A stretch of DNA of 36,596 bases from Arenicellales bacterium (GTDB lineage: Bacteria; Pseudomonadota; Gammaproteobacteria; Arenicellales; JAANXG01), in assembly GCA_030066885.1 (NCBI GenBank), contig JASJAT010000038.1:1-36596 (forward strand). Direction: 5' to 3'. The translations under genes and the position numbers were made by a program. Positions 1 through 8,811 of the stretch are shown one piece after another. The notes beneath the pieces were generated by a model. That model searched no databases, was not told the DNA's origin, and was given only the letters and a program-made list of their open reading frames with translations. Position 1 is the stretch's first letter. Each line of letters begins with the position of its first letter.

Positions 1-237
1 TGCGCTGTGGAGCTTCAGTCTGTAGCTGCTGCCACCGAATGTGTTGGTCACGATAATGTCCGAACCAACATCGATGAAGCTTTGGTAGTGCCTGGCGACC
101 CGGTCCGGGTGTTCCACGTTCCAAAGTTCGGGTGCGTCACCGGTTTGAAGACCCAACGCGAACAAGTTGGTCCCCGTGGCGCCATCCGCCAACACCCACG
201 GTTTAGAATCGAGAAGGGTTTGCAGCACCTCGGACAT
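1..237 (-). CDS. Homocysteine S-methyltransferase family (betaine-homocysteine methyltransferase-like), C-terminus truncated by window edge
   Basis: Minus-strand open frame from ATG at 237 runs off position 1: MSEVLQTLLDSKPWVLADGATGTNLFALGLQTGDAPELWNVEHPDRVARHYQSFIDVGSDIIVTNTFGGSSYRLKLHSA; DGATGTxL and TNTFGG motifs of the family. Absent from the ORF track because it is open-ended. Confidence 0.88.
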   Translation of the reverse strand, partial: MSEVLQTLLDSKPWVLADGATGTNLFALGLQTGDAPELWNVEHPDRVARHYQSFIDVGSDIIVTNTFGGSSYRLKLHSA

Positions 238-469
238 CGAGTAATGAGTTTAAAGATTAAAGTTTAAAGGTCAAAGTTCTTAAAGAAATGCTTAATGTCT
301 CAGTATTGGGACATTGCGACCGATATGAATATGCGTCAATTGCCAGGATGGCGCAAGCAAGAACATACGAGTCGCTCAACGGGCTGCAGCGGGAGATTCA
401 ATAGTTAGACTTGTCCATGAGCAACGTAATCTAACAGAAACTTATTTGACAGGGATTTATTAGGACAAA

Positions 470-2029
470 ATGAACGAAACTAGAGGTCGGCGACGTGGCG
501 GTGGAAGAGAAGCAAGGCGGCTCTCGCGTGCACAAGCAAGTCGTGTGGAAATCGTCCCTTATATTAAACGCAAGGTTCCAATCTACGAAGTATTGGATGA
601 CGAGGGACTGGCTCTAATAGAAAAGAACGCAGACACCATACTGCAAGAAATCGGTATAGACTTCAGGGATGATCCTGAGGCACTGGGGCTATGGAAAGAA
701 GCGGGTGCTGACGTGCAGGGAGAACGTGTTCGATTTGAACCGGGCATGTGCCGATCCCTTATCGAACAATCCGCACCTGCTGAGTTCACCCAGCATGCAA
801 GGAACCCGGCCAAGAATGTAGTCATCGGTGGTGACAACATGGTTTTGGTTCCGGCATATGGTCCCCCGTTCATACGCAATCTCGACGAAGGCAGGCGCTA
901 TGCCTCGCTGAAGGACTTTCAGAATTTCGTAAAGCTTGCCTACATGTCACCCGGGCTACACCACTCTGGTGGCACGTTGTGCGAACCGGTTGATGTTCCA
1001 GTGAATAAACGCCACCTGGACATGGTTTATAGCCACATGCGTTACAGCGATAAATGCTTCATGGGATCCGTCACCGCGGCTGAGCGGGCAGAAGACACAG
1101 TGGAAATGGCCAAGATTTTGTTCGGGGATGGATTTACCGATGCGGAAACAGGACGGGAAAAAACGGTTGCCGTCAGTTTAATTAACGCCAATTCTCCGAT
1201 GACCTTTGATGCCACCATGCTTTCCGCAGCCGCCGTTTATGCTCGAGCCAATCAGGCCACGGTCATATCTCCGTTCATTTTGGCCGGTGCCATGTCACCG
1301 GTCACCATCGCCGGCACAGCCGCACAGATACTGGCTGAGGCCATGGCGGGGATGGCATTCGTGCAGCTGGTCCGACCGGGCGCCCCAGTCGTCTTCGGTA
1401 CGTTTTCAAGCTCCGTATCCATGCAGTCGGGTGCGCCTACGTTCGGGACGCCAGAACCTTCTTTACTGATGTACGTCACAGCGGCGTTGAGCCGGAGACT
1501 CGGTGTCCCGTTTAGAAGTGGCGGTGGGCTCTGCGCCTCCAAAGTTCCGGACGCACAAGCCGCATACGAATCAGCCAACACACTTCAAACCGCGATGTTG
1601 GCCGGCGTTAATTTCATGCTGCACACTGCGGGATGGCTCGAAGGCGGGCTGGCGATGGGATATGAGAAGTTCATCATGGATGCGGATCAGGCAGGCATGA
1701 TACAGCGATTCCTACAGGGGGTGGACTTATCCGAAAATGGACAGGCCTTAGACGCAATTCGGGAAGTTGGGCCCGGCAGTCATTTCCTGGGGTGTGCCCA
1801 TACCCAGGCCAATTTTGAAACTGCTTTTTACCGGTCCAATATCGCCGACAACAATAGCTTCGAACAGTGGGAGTCTGAGGGGAGTCAGGATGCAGCACAA
1901 CGCGCTAACAACATCTGGAAGCAGATGCTTAATCAATACGAAGCCCCTCCCTTGGACCCGGCGATAGATGAAGCCCTACTTGCTTTTATGGAGCAGCGTA
2001 AGTCGTCCATGCCGGACGCGAATTATTGA
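470..2029 (+). CDS. Trimethylamine methyltransferase family protein (MttB superfamily, COG5598-like), non-pyrrolysine member
   Basis: 519 aa uninterrupted frame (no in-frame UAG; stop is TGA); MttB-like body (EIGIDFRDDPEAL, GGxLCxxxDVPVNKRHLDM, GGGLCASKVPDAQAAYES); Arg-rich N-terminal extension. Confidence 0.9.
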   Translation: MNETRGRRRGGGREARRLSRAQASRVEIVPYIKRKVPIYEVLDDEGLALIEKNADTILQEIGIDFRDDPEALGLWKEAGADVQGERVRFEPGMCRSLIEQSAPAEFTQHARNPAKNVVIGGDNMVLVPAYGPPFIRNLDEGRRYASLKDFQNFVKLAYMSPGLHHSGGTLCEPVDVPVNKRHLDMVYSHMRYSDKCFMGSVTAAERAEDTVEMAKILFGDGFTDAETGREKTVAVSLINANSPMTFDATMLSAAAVYARANQATVISPFILAGAMSPVTIAGTAAQILAEAMAGMAFVQLVRPGAPVVFGTFSSSVSMQSGAPTFGTPEPSLLMYVTAALSRRLGVPFRSGGGLCASKVPDAQAAYESANTLQTAMLAGVNFMLHTAGWLEGGLAMGYEKFIMDADQAGMIQRFLQGVDLSENGQALDAIREVGPGSHFLGCAHTQANFETAFYRSNIADNNSFEQWESEGSQDAAQRANNIWKQMLNQYEAPPLDPAIDEALLAFMEQRKSSMPDANY

Positions 2030-2168
2030 TATCGCAGTAGCGGATGGCTGGTAATAGTGGCTAGGCCCGCATATTGCAACAAGGTGGGCAATGCTGGGGC
2101 ATTTGGCAGATTCAATCGTTTCGTTGCGAGCACCCGGACTCAATCCGGGGGATACGGTAATCCAGGAA

Positions 2169-2375
2169 CTAGTCCTCCAGTCTGAATCCGATTTTTAGAG
2201 TTACCTGCCAGTATTGGACTTTGCCGTCCTCGATATACCCTCGCGTGCTGACAACTTCGAACCAATGCAGATTCGTAATTGTCTGTGCAGCCTTCGCTAT
2301 AGCGTTTCGAATCGCATCATCGGTTCCTGTTTTCGAACTTCCAGTTATTTCAATACTCTTGTATGTGTGCTCCAC
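2169..2375 (-). CDS. Dodecin family flavin-binding protein
   Basis: 68 aa; YKSIEITGSS...AIRNAIAKAAQTITNLHWFEVVSTRGYIEDGKVQYWQVTLKIGFRLED is a classic dodecin. Confidence 0.95.
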   Translation of the reverse strand: MEHTYKSIEITGSSKTGTDDAIRNAIAKAAQTITNLHWFEVVSTRGYIEDGKVQYWQVTLKIGFRLED

Positions 2376-2484
2376 TTTGATCTCCCAAATGAAACAGTGT
2401 CGAATTGTTGTTGTGGCCAGACCTTAACATTAGCATATTGGGATATGGGGGCTTCTACTGACTAAGGACTAGAGTAGGAAGGAT

Positions 2485-3501
2485 ATGCATCTTCTTAAAT
2501 TTATAGCTTGTTGCGCACTTTGTATCTCGTTACCGGTGGTTGCAGATGTGACGGTGAGAAACGTGAACTACAAAGGTTGGGCAAGCTCTGTGGAAGTCTC
2601 TAACGGGGTGGTGCAATTGGTGGTGGTCCCCACGATCGGTCGCATCATGCATTATGGTTTTGCGGACGATGAAAACATTATTTGGACGAACCCTGAGTTT
2701 TACGGTCAAGCTCTAACGGACAAACCCCGCACGAACAAAAATGGAAAGCCTATATGGACTAATTTTGGAGGTGACAAAGTATGGCCTAATCAACAAAGTG
2801 AATTTGAGCACATCAACGGTTATTCCTGGCCGCCTGACCACTGGTTCGACGGAGCAAAGCACAAAGTCGAACTGCTCGAGAACGGCGTGGTTATCACTAG
2901 CCCCGTCAGCGAATACAATGGTGCGCGTAGTGTGCGTGAAATCAGGATGGCAGCGAAGGGAACGCGGATCCAGATTTTACAAAGGATTGAAAAACTCAAG
3001 GTGTCTCGTGTGGAACCGCTTCGATACACGATCTGGAATGTGACCCAAATTACGCCACCCGAACAAGTCCTTTTTTTGCTCAATCCGAACAGTCACCTTG
3101 AACTGGGATACAGTGCTTTAGGTGGTAAAAAAAGTACGGTGGCAAAGAACTTTGCCGTCACCGATGGCGTTGGTGTCTTTTTACCCGATGCTGTGGAATG
3201 CCAAAAGGCTGGGGCCGATTCAGATCGCTGGCTGGCGGCTATTGTGGGCAATATAGTTATGGCTGAATTCTTTCGACGCGATGTTAACCAAACCTATCCT
3301 GATGATGGTTTGAGTGTAGAAGTTTATACTTGCACTGACTACACCGAACTCGAATTGCTAAGCCCTTGGGTCTATCTCGAAGTCGGGCAAGTTCTAGAGC
3401 ATGCCATTACCTGGGAGTTACATAGACTATCTGATCACCTGGACACTGCCGATCAACGCAGAGCGGCGGCTATAGAATGGCTGATGGGCTCGCAAGAATA
3501 G
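2485..3501 (+). CDS. Secreted protein, DUF4380-like
   Basis: 338 aa with N-terminal signal peptide (MHLLKFIACCALCISLPVVA); pattern VVPTIGRIMHYGF...NFGGDKVWPxPQ-like resembles DUF4380 proteins. Confidence 0.6.
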   Translation: MHLLKFIACCALCISLPVVADVTVRNVNYKGWASSVEVSNGVVQLVVVPTIGRIMHYGFADDENIIWTNPEFYGQALTDKPRTNKNGKPIWTNFGGDKVWPNQQSEFEHINGYSWPPDHWFDGAKHKVELLENGVVITSPVSEYNGARSVREIRMAAKGTRIQILQRIEKLKVSRVEPLRYTIWNVTQITPPEQVLFLLNPNSHLELGYSALGGKKSTVAKNFAVTDGVGVFLPDAVECQKAGADSDRWLAAIVGNIVMAEFFRRDVNQTYPDDGLSVEVYTCTDYTELELLSPWVYLEVGQVLEHAITWELHRLSDHLDTADQRRAAAIEWLMGSQE

Positions 3502-3530
3502 ACTCTGACCGTCGCACTCGGGACGACTTG

Positions 3531-3556
3531 ATCGCAGCGAGGGCGCCGCTCCTACA
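3531..3556. repeat. REP-like palindrome (ATCGCGGCGAGGGCGCCGCTCCTAC family)
   Basis: ATCGCAGCGAGGGCGCCGCTCCTACA; related copies at 4166-4190, 9859-9922 (split), 20670-20694, 22204-22231, 28763-28787, 30157-30183. Confidence 0.85.
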
Positions 3557-3696
3557 TAACAGTAGCGAGTGGCTTGTGTCTAGAAGCTAGTAGAAACAAC
3601 TAACTGAACCGCACTCGATACTAGTCACTAGCCACAACCTACCGTCAATCGCGTTTATTAAGAGAACATCGTTTGTGGGATAGGCTTTGTACATCC

Positions 3697-3728
3697 GTCA
3701 TTCCCGCATGCTTTTAGCGGGAATCCAG
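3697..3728. repeat. ATTCCCGC-type short dispersed palindrome
   Basis: GTCATTCCCGCATGCTTTTAGCGGGAATCCAG; near copies at 22088-22119 and 28727-28755; diverged ones at 2123-2167, 22150-22196 and 28602-28653. Confidence 0.85.
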
Positions 3729-3761
3729 TTGCATCGCGGCGCGTGCGCCGTGCCTGCGGTC

Positions 3762-3789
3762 TTTTAAAAAGTATACTGTCCCCGGTTTA
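3762..3789 (-). repeat. TAAACCGGGGACAGTATACTTTTTAA repeat, single end at glsB-like gene 3' end
   Basis: TTTTAAAAAGTATACTGTCCCCGGTTTA; contains the TAA stop of the 3787-4065 gene. Confidence 0.9.
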
Positions 3790-4065
3790 TCTTGATGCTT
3801 TCCGTTTGCGGAGAAAACGCAACAGAATTAGAAAGACAATGGAGCCGATTAACGCAGCAACAATGTCTTCCAGGCTCACTGAGATATCCCCCAACCCCAA
3901 GTCTATTCCAAACAACCGGAACAAGAGGCCACCGATGATGGCTCCAGCCAAACCGATACCCAAATTAGCTGATTTTCCGAAACCTCGCTTTGTGCGTTTG
4001 ACAATAAGGCCTGCGAGTGAACCCGCTATGGCACCGACGATTAGCCAGACGATGATCTGTGTCAA
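3787..4065 (-). CDS. GlsB/YeaQ/YmgE family stress-response membrane protein
   Basis: 92 aa, IVWLIVGAIAGSLAGLIVK...GIGLAGAIIGGLLF; two to three hydrophobic segments. Confidence 0.85.
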   Translation of the reverse strand: MTQIIVWLIVGAIAGSLAGLIVKRTKRGFGKSANLGIGLAGAIIGGLLFRLFGIDLGLGDISVSLEDIVAALIGSIVFLILLRFLRKRKASR

Positions 4066-4103
4066 TGTGATTACTCCTTAGATCCCTTTGTTGAGAGCCC
4101 GAT

Positions 4104-4214
4104 TAAACCGGGGACAGTATACTTTTTAAATCCACCTGTGGGAGACGCGCCCCCGCGCCGATCGAATCGCGGCGAGGGCGCCGCTCCTACAGTTAAAAAA
4201 TATATCCCCGGTTT
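4104..4214. repeat. MITE-like element: inverted TAAACCGGGGACAGTATACTTTTTAAA ends around a REP-like hairpin
   Basis: Left end 4104-4130; degenerate right end GTTAAAAAATATATCCCCGGTTTA at about 4191-4214; internal ATCGCGGCGAGGGCGCCGCTCCTAC at 4166-4190. Confidence 0.8.
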
Positions 4215-4240
4215 ATGACAGGCTGGATAAGCAGATCCTG

Positions 4241-4321
4241 GGTGTCGCTATTTGTATGATTTTTCTTGAAACGACACCTGTTTATCTCATACTATTACTG
4301 TTTGCGACACTAGATGTCGCA
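4241..4321. promoter_or_regulatory. Cluster of TGTCG motifs upstream of GlxA-type regulator
   Basis: GGTGTCG(4241-4247)...CGACACC(4272-4278); TGCGACA(4303-4309)-CTAGA-TGTCGCA(4315-4321). Confidence 0.5.
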
Positions 4322-4383
4322 TTATGAATATATTTTGGGGCCACTTTCAGACTCGGTTTATTCACTGCCAGAGGGGGGAATAA

Positions 4384-5364
4384 ATGTCTGACTCACGTAC
4401 TGGCGCATTAACGCGCAGCTATGGTTTTTTCTTAGTACCAAACTTCACGTTATTGGCCTTTTCCTCCGCGGTGGAACCACTGCGTATGGCCAACAAATTG
4501 AGCAATCAGGAACTCTATCGATGGTTTACCATCAGCATTGATGGAAATCCGGTAGCGTCCAGTAGCGGCATCCGTATTCCGGCGGACCTTACGATGACCG
4601 AAAACATACAAGCGGGCGCGATATTTGTGTGTGGCGGTGTCGAAATTCACCGGTCTTACGACCCACAGGTCTTGCCTTGGTTGCGTAAACTCGCCAATCG
4701 AAAGATAACTTTAGGTGCTCTGTGTACCGGCAGCTATCTTTTGGCTGAAGCCAAGTTGTTGCAGGGATATCGTTGTACGATTCATTGGGAAAATTTTGCT
4801 GGAATCAGAGAGAGGCATCCCGACCTCGTCGTGTCACAGGAACTATTCGAGATCGATCGAGATCGCTATACCTGTGCCGGCGGTATCGCTCCGATGGACA
4901 TGATGCTGCACCTTATACGAAGACAACACGGTTCAGAGCTCGCGACCGCGGTATCAGAACAGTTTATCTGTGATCGAATTCGCGACAATCACGATCGCCA
5001 GCGCGTGCCACTGCGGCATAGGATCGGCACCGGCCAACCTAAGCTGTTGGAAGCCGTGTCCCTAATGGAGGCTAACATCGAAGAACCGATGGCTTTGGAC
5101 GAGTTATCCCAACACATAGGACTGTCGCGCCGACAACTCGAACGATTGTTTAAGAAATATCTCAACTGCGTGCCTACTCGATATTACCTACAGCTTCGCC
5201 TGGAACGGGCACGTCAATTGTTGCTGCAAACTAGCATGCCTATTGTCGACACCGCACTGGCATGCGGCTTTATTTCAGCACCCCATTTCAGTAAGTGTTA
5301 TCGACTTATATTCGGAGTGCCACCCAGGGAGGAGCGCCGGCGAGCGGCAGCAGGGCAAGTGTAA
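4384..5364 (+). CDS. GlxA family (DJ-1/PfpI domain + AraC HTH) transcriptional regulator, GbdR/CdhR/ArgR-like
   Basis: 326 aa; N-terminal amidase-like domain (GALCTGSYLLAEA) and C-terminal AraC HTH (LSRRQLERLFKKYLN..PTRYYLQLRLERARQLL). Confidence 0.9.
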   Translation: MSDSRTGALTRSYGFFLVPNFTLLAFSSAVEPLRMANKLSNQELYRWFTISIDGNPVASSSGIRIPADLTMTENIQAGAIFVCGGVEIHRSYDPQVLPWLRKLANRKITLGALCTGSYLLAEAKLLQGYRCTIHWENFAGIRERHPDLVVSQELFEIDRDRYTCAGGIAPMDMMLHLIRRQHGSELATAVSEQFICDRIRDNHDRQRVPLRHRIGTGQPKLLEAVSLMEANIEEPMALDELSQHIGLSRRQLERLFKKYLNCVPTRYYLQLRLERARQLLLQTSMPIVDTALACGFISAPHFSKCYRLIFGVPPREERRRAAAGQV

Positions 5365-5481
5365 ACCGGGGACAGTATACTTTTTAAACAACAGCCAGTT
5401 GCGAACTAACTAGCCTTTCGCACCTGCCGATAAAATCAAAAAAAGCCCTTCTATGCTTAAAAAGTATACTGTCCCCGGTTA
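5362..5481. repeat. MITE-like element between convergent genes
   Basis: Inverted ends 5362-5388 and 5457-5481, each starting with the stop codon of the flanking ORF. Confidence 0.9.
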
Positions 5482-7491
5482 CCGGCGGGCGCGGCGACGC
5501 CGGCTGGATTGGGTGACGCTGCTGCTGGCGGGTTCCATCGGCGGTGGTAGATCGACTTCCTTGGCGAGATTTGGATATTCGTCCGATTGGTGTGGGATCG
5601 CCATCGCTTCGACAAAGTGTTCCTGAAAGCGCGGTTCTACTGCTGTCTCCACTTTTTGTACGCGGCGAACTACCTCTTCGATTTCAACACGTGCGTCCCG
5701 GTCTAGCAGGGCAATTCGAGCCCCATTACCGGCGGCGTTGCCCACCGATGACACTTGGTCCAATGGGCAATCGGGAATCAGGCCAAGCACCATGGCGTAC
5801 TTCGGATCGATGTGATTGCCAAACGCCCCCGCCAAGCCAATACGATCGACATAGCGCACCTGCATGTGATCCATCAATAATTTGACGCCAGCGTACAAGG
5901 CCGCTTTCGCCAACTGGACCTGCCGCACATCATTCTGCGTGATGTGGATCTTGACGTCACCGTCATACAGAACATATGAAAAGGTCCGACCATCCGAAAC
6001 AACCCGGTCGCTGCGCTTACACAGTGCGCCGTCTATGGTTCCGTCACTGCGAACGATGCCCGCCAAGTACATAGTGGCGATGACCTCGATAATTCCGGAG
6101 CCGCAGATTCCGGTAACGCCTGTCGCTTTGATCGACTCTTCGAAACCCTCTTCATCCGACCATAACTCACTACCGATAATACTGAACCTTGGCTCCAGTG
6201 TTGTTGGGTCAATTCGTACCCGCTCTATAGCTCCAGGCGCCGCTCGCTGACCCGAACTGATCTGAGCACCTTCGAACGCAGGACCTGTCGGACTGGAACA
6301 GGCTAGTAATCGATTGCGGTTGCCCAATATGATTTCCGCGTTGGTACCGACATCCACCAGCAAGGTCATGGCGTCGTCCTGATAAGGTCGTTCGGATAGT
6401 ATGACACCGGCAGCGTCAGCGCCGACGTGACCGGCGATACAAGGCAACACATAAGTGCGGGCGTTTCTATTGACCCTAAGATCGATCTCGTTGGCCCATA
6501 TTGCCACCGCTTCATCCGTCGCCAATGCAAACGGCGCCCCACCCAGTTGGGTCGGATCAATACCGAGCAGCAGATGATGCATCACTGGATTGGCTACAAA
6601 CGTCAAGTCGAGAATATCGTCAGTCGTTGCATCCACCTCCGTGGTGACTTCGACTAACAGCTCATTGATTGCTTCTCGAACAACCCGGGTCATTTCTACA
6701 TCCCCTCTTGGATGCATCATTACGTATGAAACCCGGCTCATCAGGTCTTCACCGTAACGTATCTGCGGGTTCATCTTACCGCTCGACGCGACCACCTCTC
6801 CGGTTGCCAAATCACACAGATGTATAGCCACGGTTGTAGAACCCACGTCGACCGCGGCTCCCAGAGCACGATCCCGAAACCCCGGCCAAACACATATGAT
6901 TCGTTCATCGTTGTGAACCGCCACGGTGACTTTCCAATCACCTTCCGCCAACGCAGCTTGTATACCTTGCAACAGACCTAAGTCACCTTGTAGGTCAGTA
7001 AGCCCCCACTCGAACTCCAACGCCATTTTCAGTCGGGACAGGTCTCCGGTCGGATCGTGCATATTCGGTTCTTGAACTTCGACGTAATACAGCCGCACAA
7101 CGGGGTCGAGTTCGATCTCGATAACTTTTGCACCCTTACGGATCACCTGGCGGTGTACCTGGCTCTCTGGTGGAACGTCGACCACTACATCACCCTGTAT
7201 CCGTGCCTGACACGCCAGCCGGCGCTCACCTAGCGAACCGTGTTCGGACGAGTAGCGCTGCTCTACTGCACCAAAGGCGGATAAATGTTCTTTACGGGAA
7301 ACGATGCCTTGTTTCGGGAAATCACCCTCACTACACAGGATCTGACAACGACCGCACATGGCGCGGCCGCCGCAGACTGAATCTATGTCCACCCCGAGAG
7401 AACGAGCAGCCTGTAATAAAGTTGTACCCCTGGCAAAAGAACCACGTTTACCGCTGGGCAGGAAAACCGCCTTGCAGTCAGTGGTAACCAT
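5479..7491 (-). CDS. Corrinoid activation/regeneration protein (RACo/RamA-like): N-terminal 2Fe-2S ferredoxin + ASKHA domain (DUF4445)
   Basis: SVCGGRAMCGRCQI 2Fe-2S ligands; GAAVDVGSTTVAIHL ASKHA phosphate-binding motif; start adjusted to ATG 7491 (TGATG overlap with upstream gene); C-terminal SSRRRRARR. Confidence 0.9.
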   Translation of the reverse strand: MVTTDCKAVFLPSGKRGSFARGTTLLQAARSLGVDIDSVCGGRAMCGRCQILCSEGDFPKQGIVSRKEHLSAFGAVEQRYSSEHGSLGERRLACQARIQGDVVVDVPPESQVHRQVIRKGAKVIEIELDPVVRLYYVEVQEPNMHDPTGDLSRLKMALEFEWGLTDLQGDLGLLQGIQAALAEGDWKVTVAVHNDERIICVWPGFRDRALGAAVDVGSTTVAIHLCDLATGEVVASSGKMNPQIRYGEDLMSRVSYVMMHPRGDVEMTRVVREAINELLVEVTTEVDATTDDILDLTFVANPVMHHLLLGIDPTQLGGAPFALATDEAVAIWANEIDLRVNRNARTYVLPCIAGHVGADAAGVILSERPYQDDAMTLLVDVGTNAEIILGNRNRLLACSSPTGPAFEGAQISSGQRAAPGAIERVRIDPTTLEPRFSIIGSELWSDEEGFEESIKATGVTGICGSGIIEVIATMYLAGIVRSDGTIDGALCKRSDRVVSDGRTFSYVLYDGDVKIHITQNDVRQVQLAKAALYAGVKLLMDHMQVRYVDRIGLAGAFGNHIDPKYAMVLGLIPDCPLDQVSSVGNAAGNGARIALLDRDARVEIEEVVRRVQKVETAVEPRFQEHFVEAMAIPHQSDEYPNLAKEVDLPPPMEPASSSVTQSSRRRRARR

Positions 7492-7922
7492 CAATCTCCC
7501 TTAGCCTTGGCTTCCAGCCGAATGTTATGCCCACTTGCCGGGAAAGTGGTCACTCCTGGCTCACCCAACGAGTAATAGTCTCCTTTATCATCAACATAGA
7601 TCTGCGCTTCCGTTGTAAGCCCGGTCGTTCCGTTGAGGGTACCAGCCAAGATAGTGGTTGTTTCGAGGTTATAGCTCTGCCAGAACAAACTGGAACCGCA
7701 ACGCTTACAAAACCCCCGCTGGGCCTGTTCGGAGGAATGAAACCAATTTAACTGGTTCTGTGGGTCGTGTATCTTAAGGTCTTGTTTCCACGCCGCCGTT
7801 GCCGCCACAAAATGACCTGTCCATTTACGACACTGGTTGCAATGACAGTTGACTACAGAGCGCAGGGGACCATTGACTTGAAAAGTAACCGCTTTACACA
7901 GACAACTACCGCTGGCCAGCAC
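7491..7922 (-). CDS. GFA family (glutathione-dependent formaldehyde-activating enzyme-like) zinc protein
   Basis: GSCLCKAVTFQV..VNCHCNQCRKWTG...FCKRCGSSLFW. The 175 aa ORF start at 8018 looks over-extended; GTG at 7922 fits the domain start and gives a short overlap with the preceding gene. Confidence 0.85.
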   Translation of the reverse strand: MLASGSCLCKAVTFQVNGPLRSVVNCHCNQCRKWTGHFVAATAAWKQDLKIHDPQNQLNWFHSSEQAQRGFCKRCGSSLFWQSYNLETTTILAGTLNGTTGLTTEAQIYVDDKGDYYSLGEPGVTTFPASGHNIRLEAKAKGD

Positions 7923-8811
7923 GACGACGTCTCCGTAAACGTGAAGGAGCTTCCCCACCGGCAGGGAGTGGTTCGCGGTAACGTCTAATCCAACGCATAC
8001 AATCCTTATCCTGCCCATTCACCACATCCGCGCCCATGATCGCCTGCACGACTTCCCCGTGCAGCGGATTGGTAATGGCGGAGGTCAGGCCCGCCCCGAT
8101 TGCCATGCAAAGAAAGGCGCTATTGATTCCGTGTCGATTCGGCAATCCAAAGCTAATATTCGACGCCCCGCAGGTGGTATTGCACTTTAGCTCTTCGCGG
8201 ATTCGGCGCACCAAAGTGAATACTTGTCTGCCTGCTTGCCCAATCGCTCCAATGGGCATTACCAACGGATCGATAACGACATCGGCAGCTGGAATACCGT
8301 GGTCTGCCGCCCGATTTACAATCGTTCGGGCGACTTCGAAACGCACGTCTGGATCTTCGGAAATACCTGTTTCGTCGTTGCATATAGCAACGACGGCAGC
8401 CCCGTGCGTAGCGACCAATGGTAAAACCGATTCCAGCCTCTCCTCCTCGCCGGTAACTGAATTCACCAAAGGTTTGCCTTGATACACCTCCAGACCAGCC
8501 TTGAGCGCGTCAACAATGGAAGAATCGATAGAAATCGGCACATCGGTAACCGACTGCACGAGCTTGATTGCCCGTGCCAATAGCGCTGGTTCATCTGCCA
8601 AAGGGATACCGGCATTGACATCCAGCATGTGTGCACCGCAGCCGACTTGGGCTACCGCGTCAGCCTCGACCCGGCTGAAATCGCCTGCCCGCATTTCTTC
8701 AGCCAGGATTTTGCGGCCAGTCGGATTAATTCTCTCACCGATTATGGTAAACGGTCGGTTGAAGCCTATGGCGACCTCTTTAGTGGCGGAACTCACGATG
8801 GTATCGGTCAT
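7906..8811 (-). CDS. Methyltetrahydrofolate:corrinoid methyltransferase (pterin-binding/DHPS-fold)
   Basis: 301 aa; TIIGERINPTGRK, MLDVNAG, PISIDSS, NSVTGEEER, SNISFGLPNR motifs; Arg-rich C-terminus RLRRRRRAGQR. Confidence 0.9.
   Translation of the reverse strand: MTDTIVSSATKEVAIGFNRPFTIIGERINPTGRKILAEEMRAGDFSRVEADAVAQVGCGAHMLDVNAGIPLADEPALLARAIKLVQSVTDVPISIDSSIVDALKAGLEVYQGKPLVNSVTGEEERLESVLPLVATHGAAVVAICNDETGISEDPDVRFEVARTIVNRAADHGIPAADVVIDPLVMPIGAIGQAGRQVFTLVRRIREELKCNTTCGASNISFGLPNRHGINSAFLCMAIGAGLTSAITNPLHGEVVQAIMGADVVNGQDKDCMRWIRRYREPLPAGGEAPSRLRRRRRAGQR

Noticed and set aside
7-267. 86-aa plus-strand ORF at the left edge
   Set aside because: Antisense to the BHMT-like coding frame on the minus strand; no family resemblance.
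238-469. Cobalamin or THF riboswitch upstream of mttB
   Set aside because: No recognisable B12-box-like conserved core was visible by eye; a covariance model search would decide.
470-2029. Pyrrolysine (UAG) readthrough in the MttB homologue
   Set aside because: The frame is continuous and ends with TGA; no in-frame UAG.
3762-4130. GlsB-like gene as a cassette carried between two inverted repeats
   Set aside because: The two repeat ends belong to different elements: 4104 pairs with about 4214, and 3762-3789 is a solo end. Gene capture is not required.
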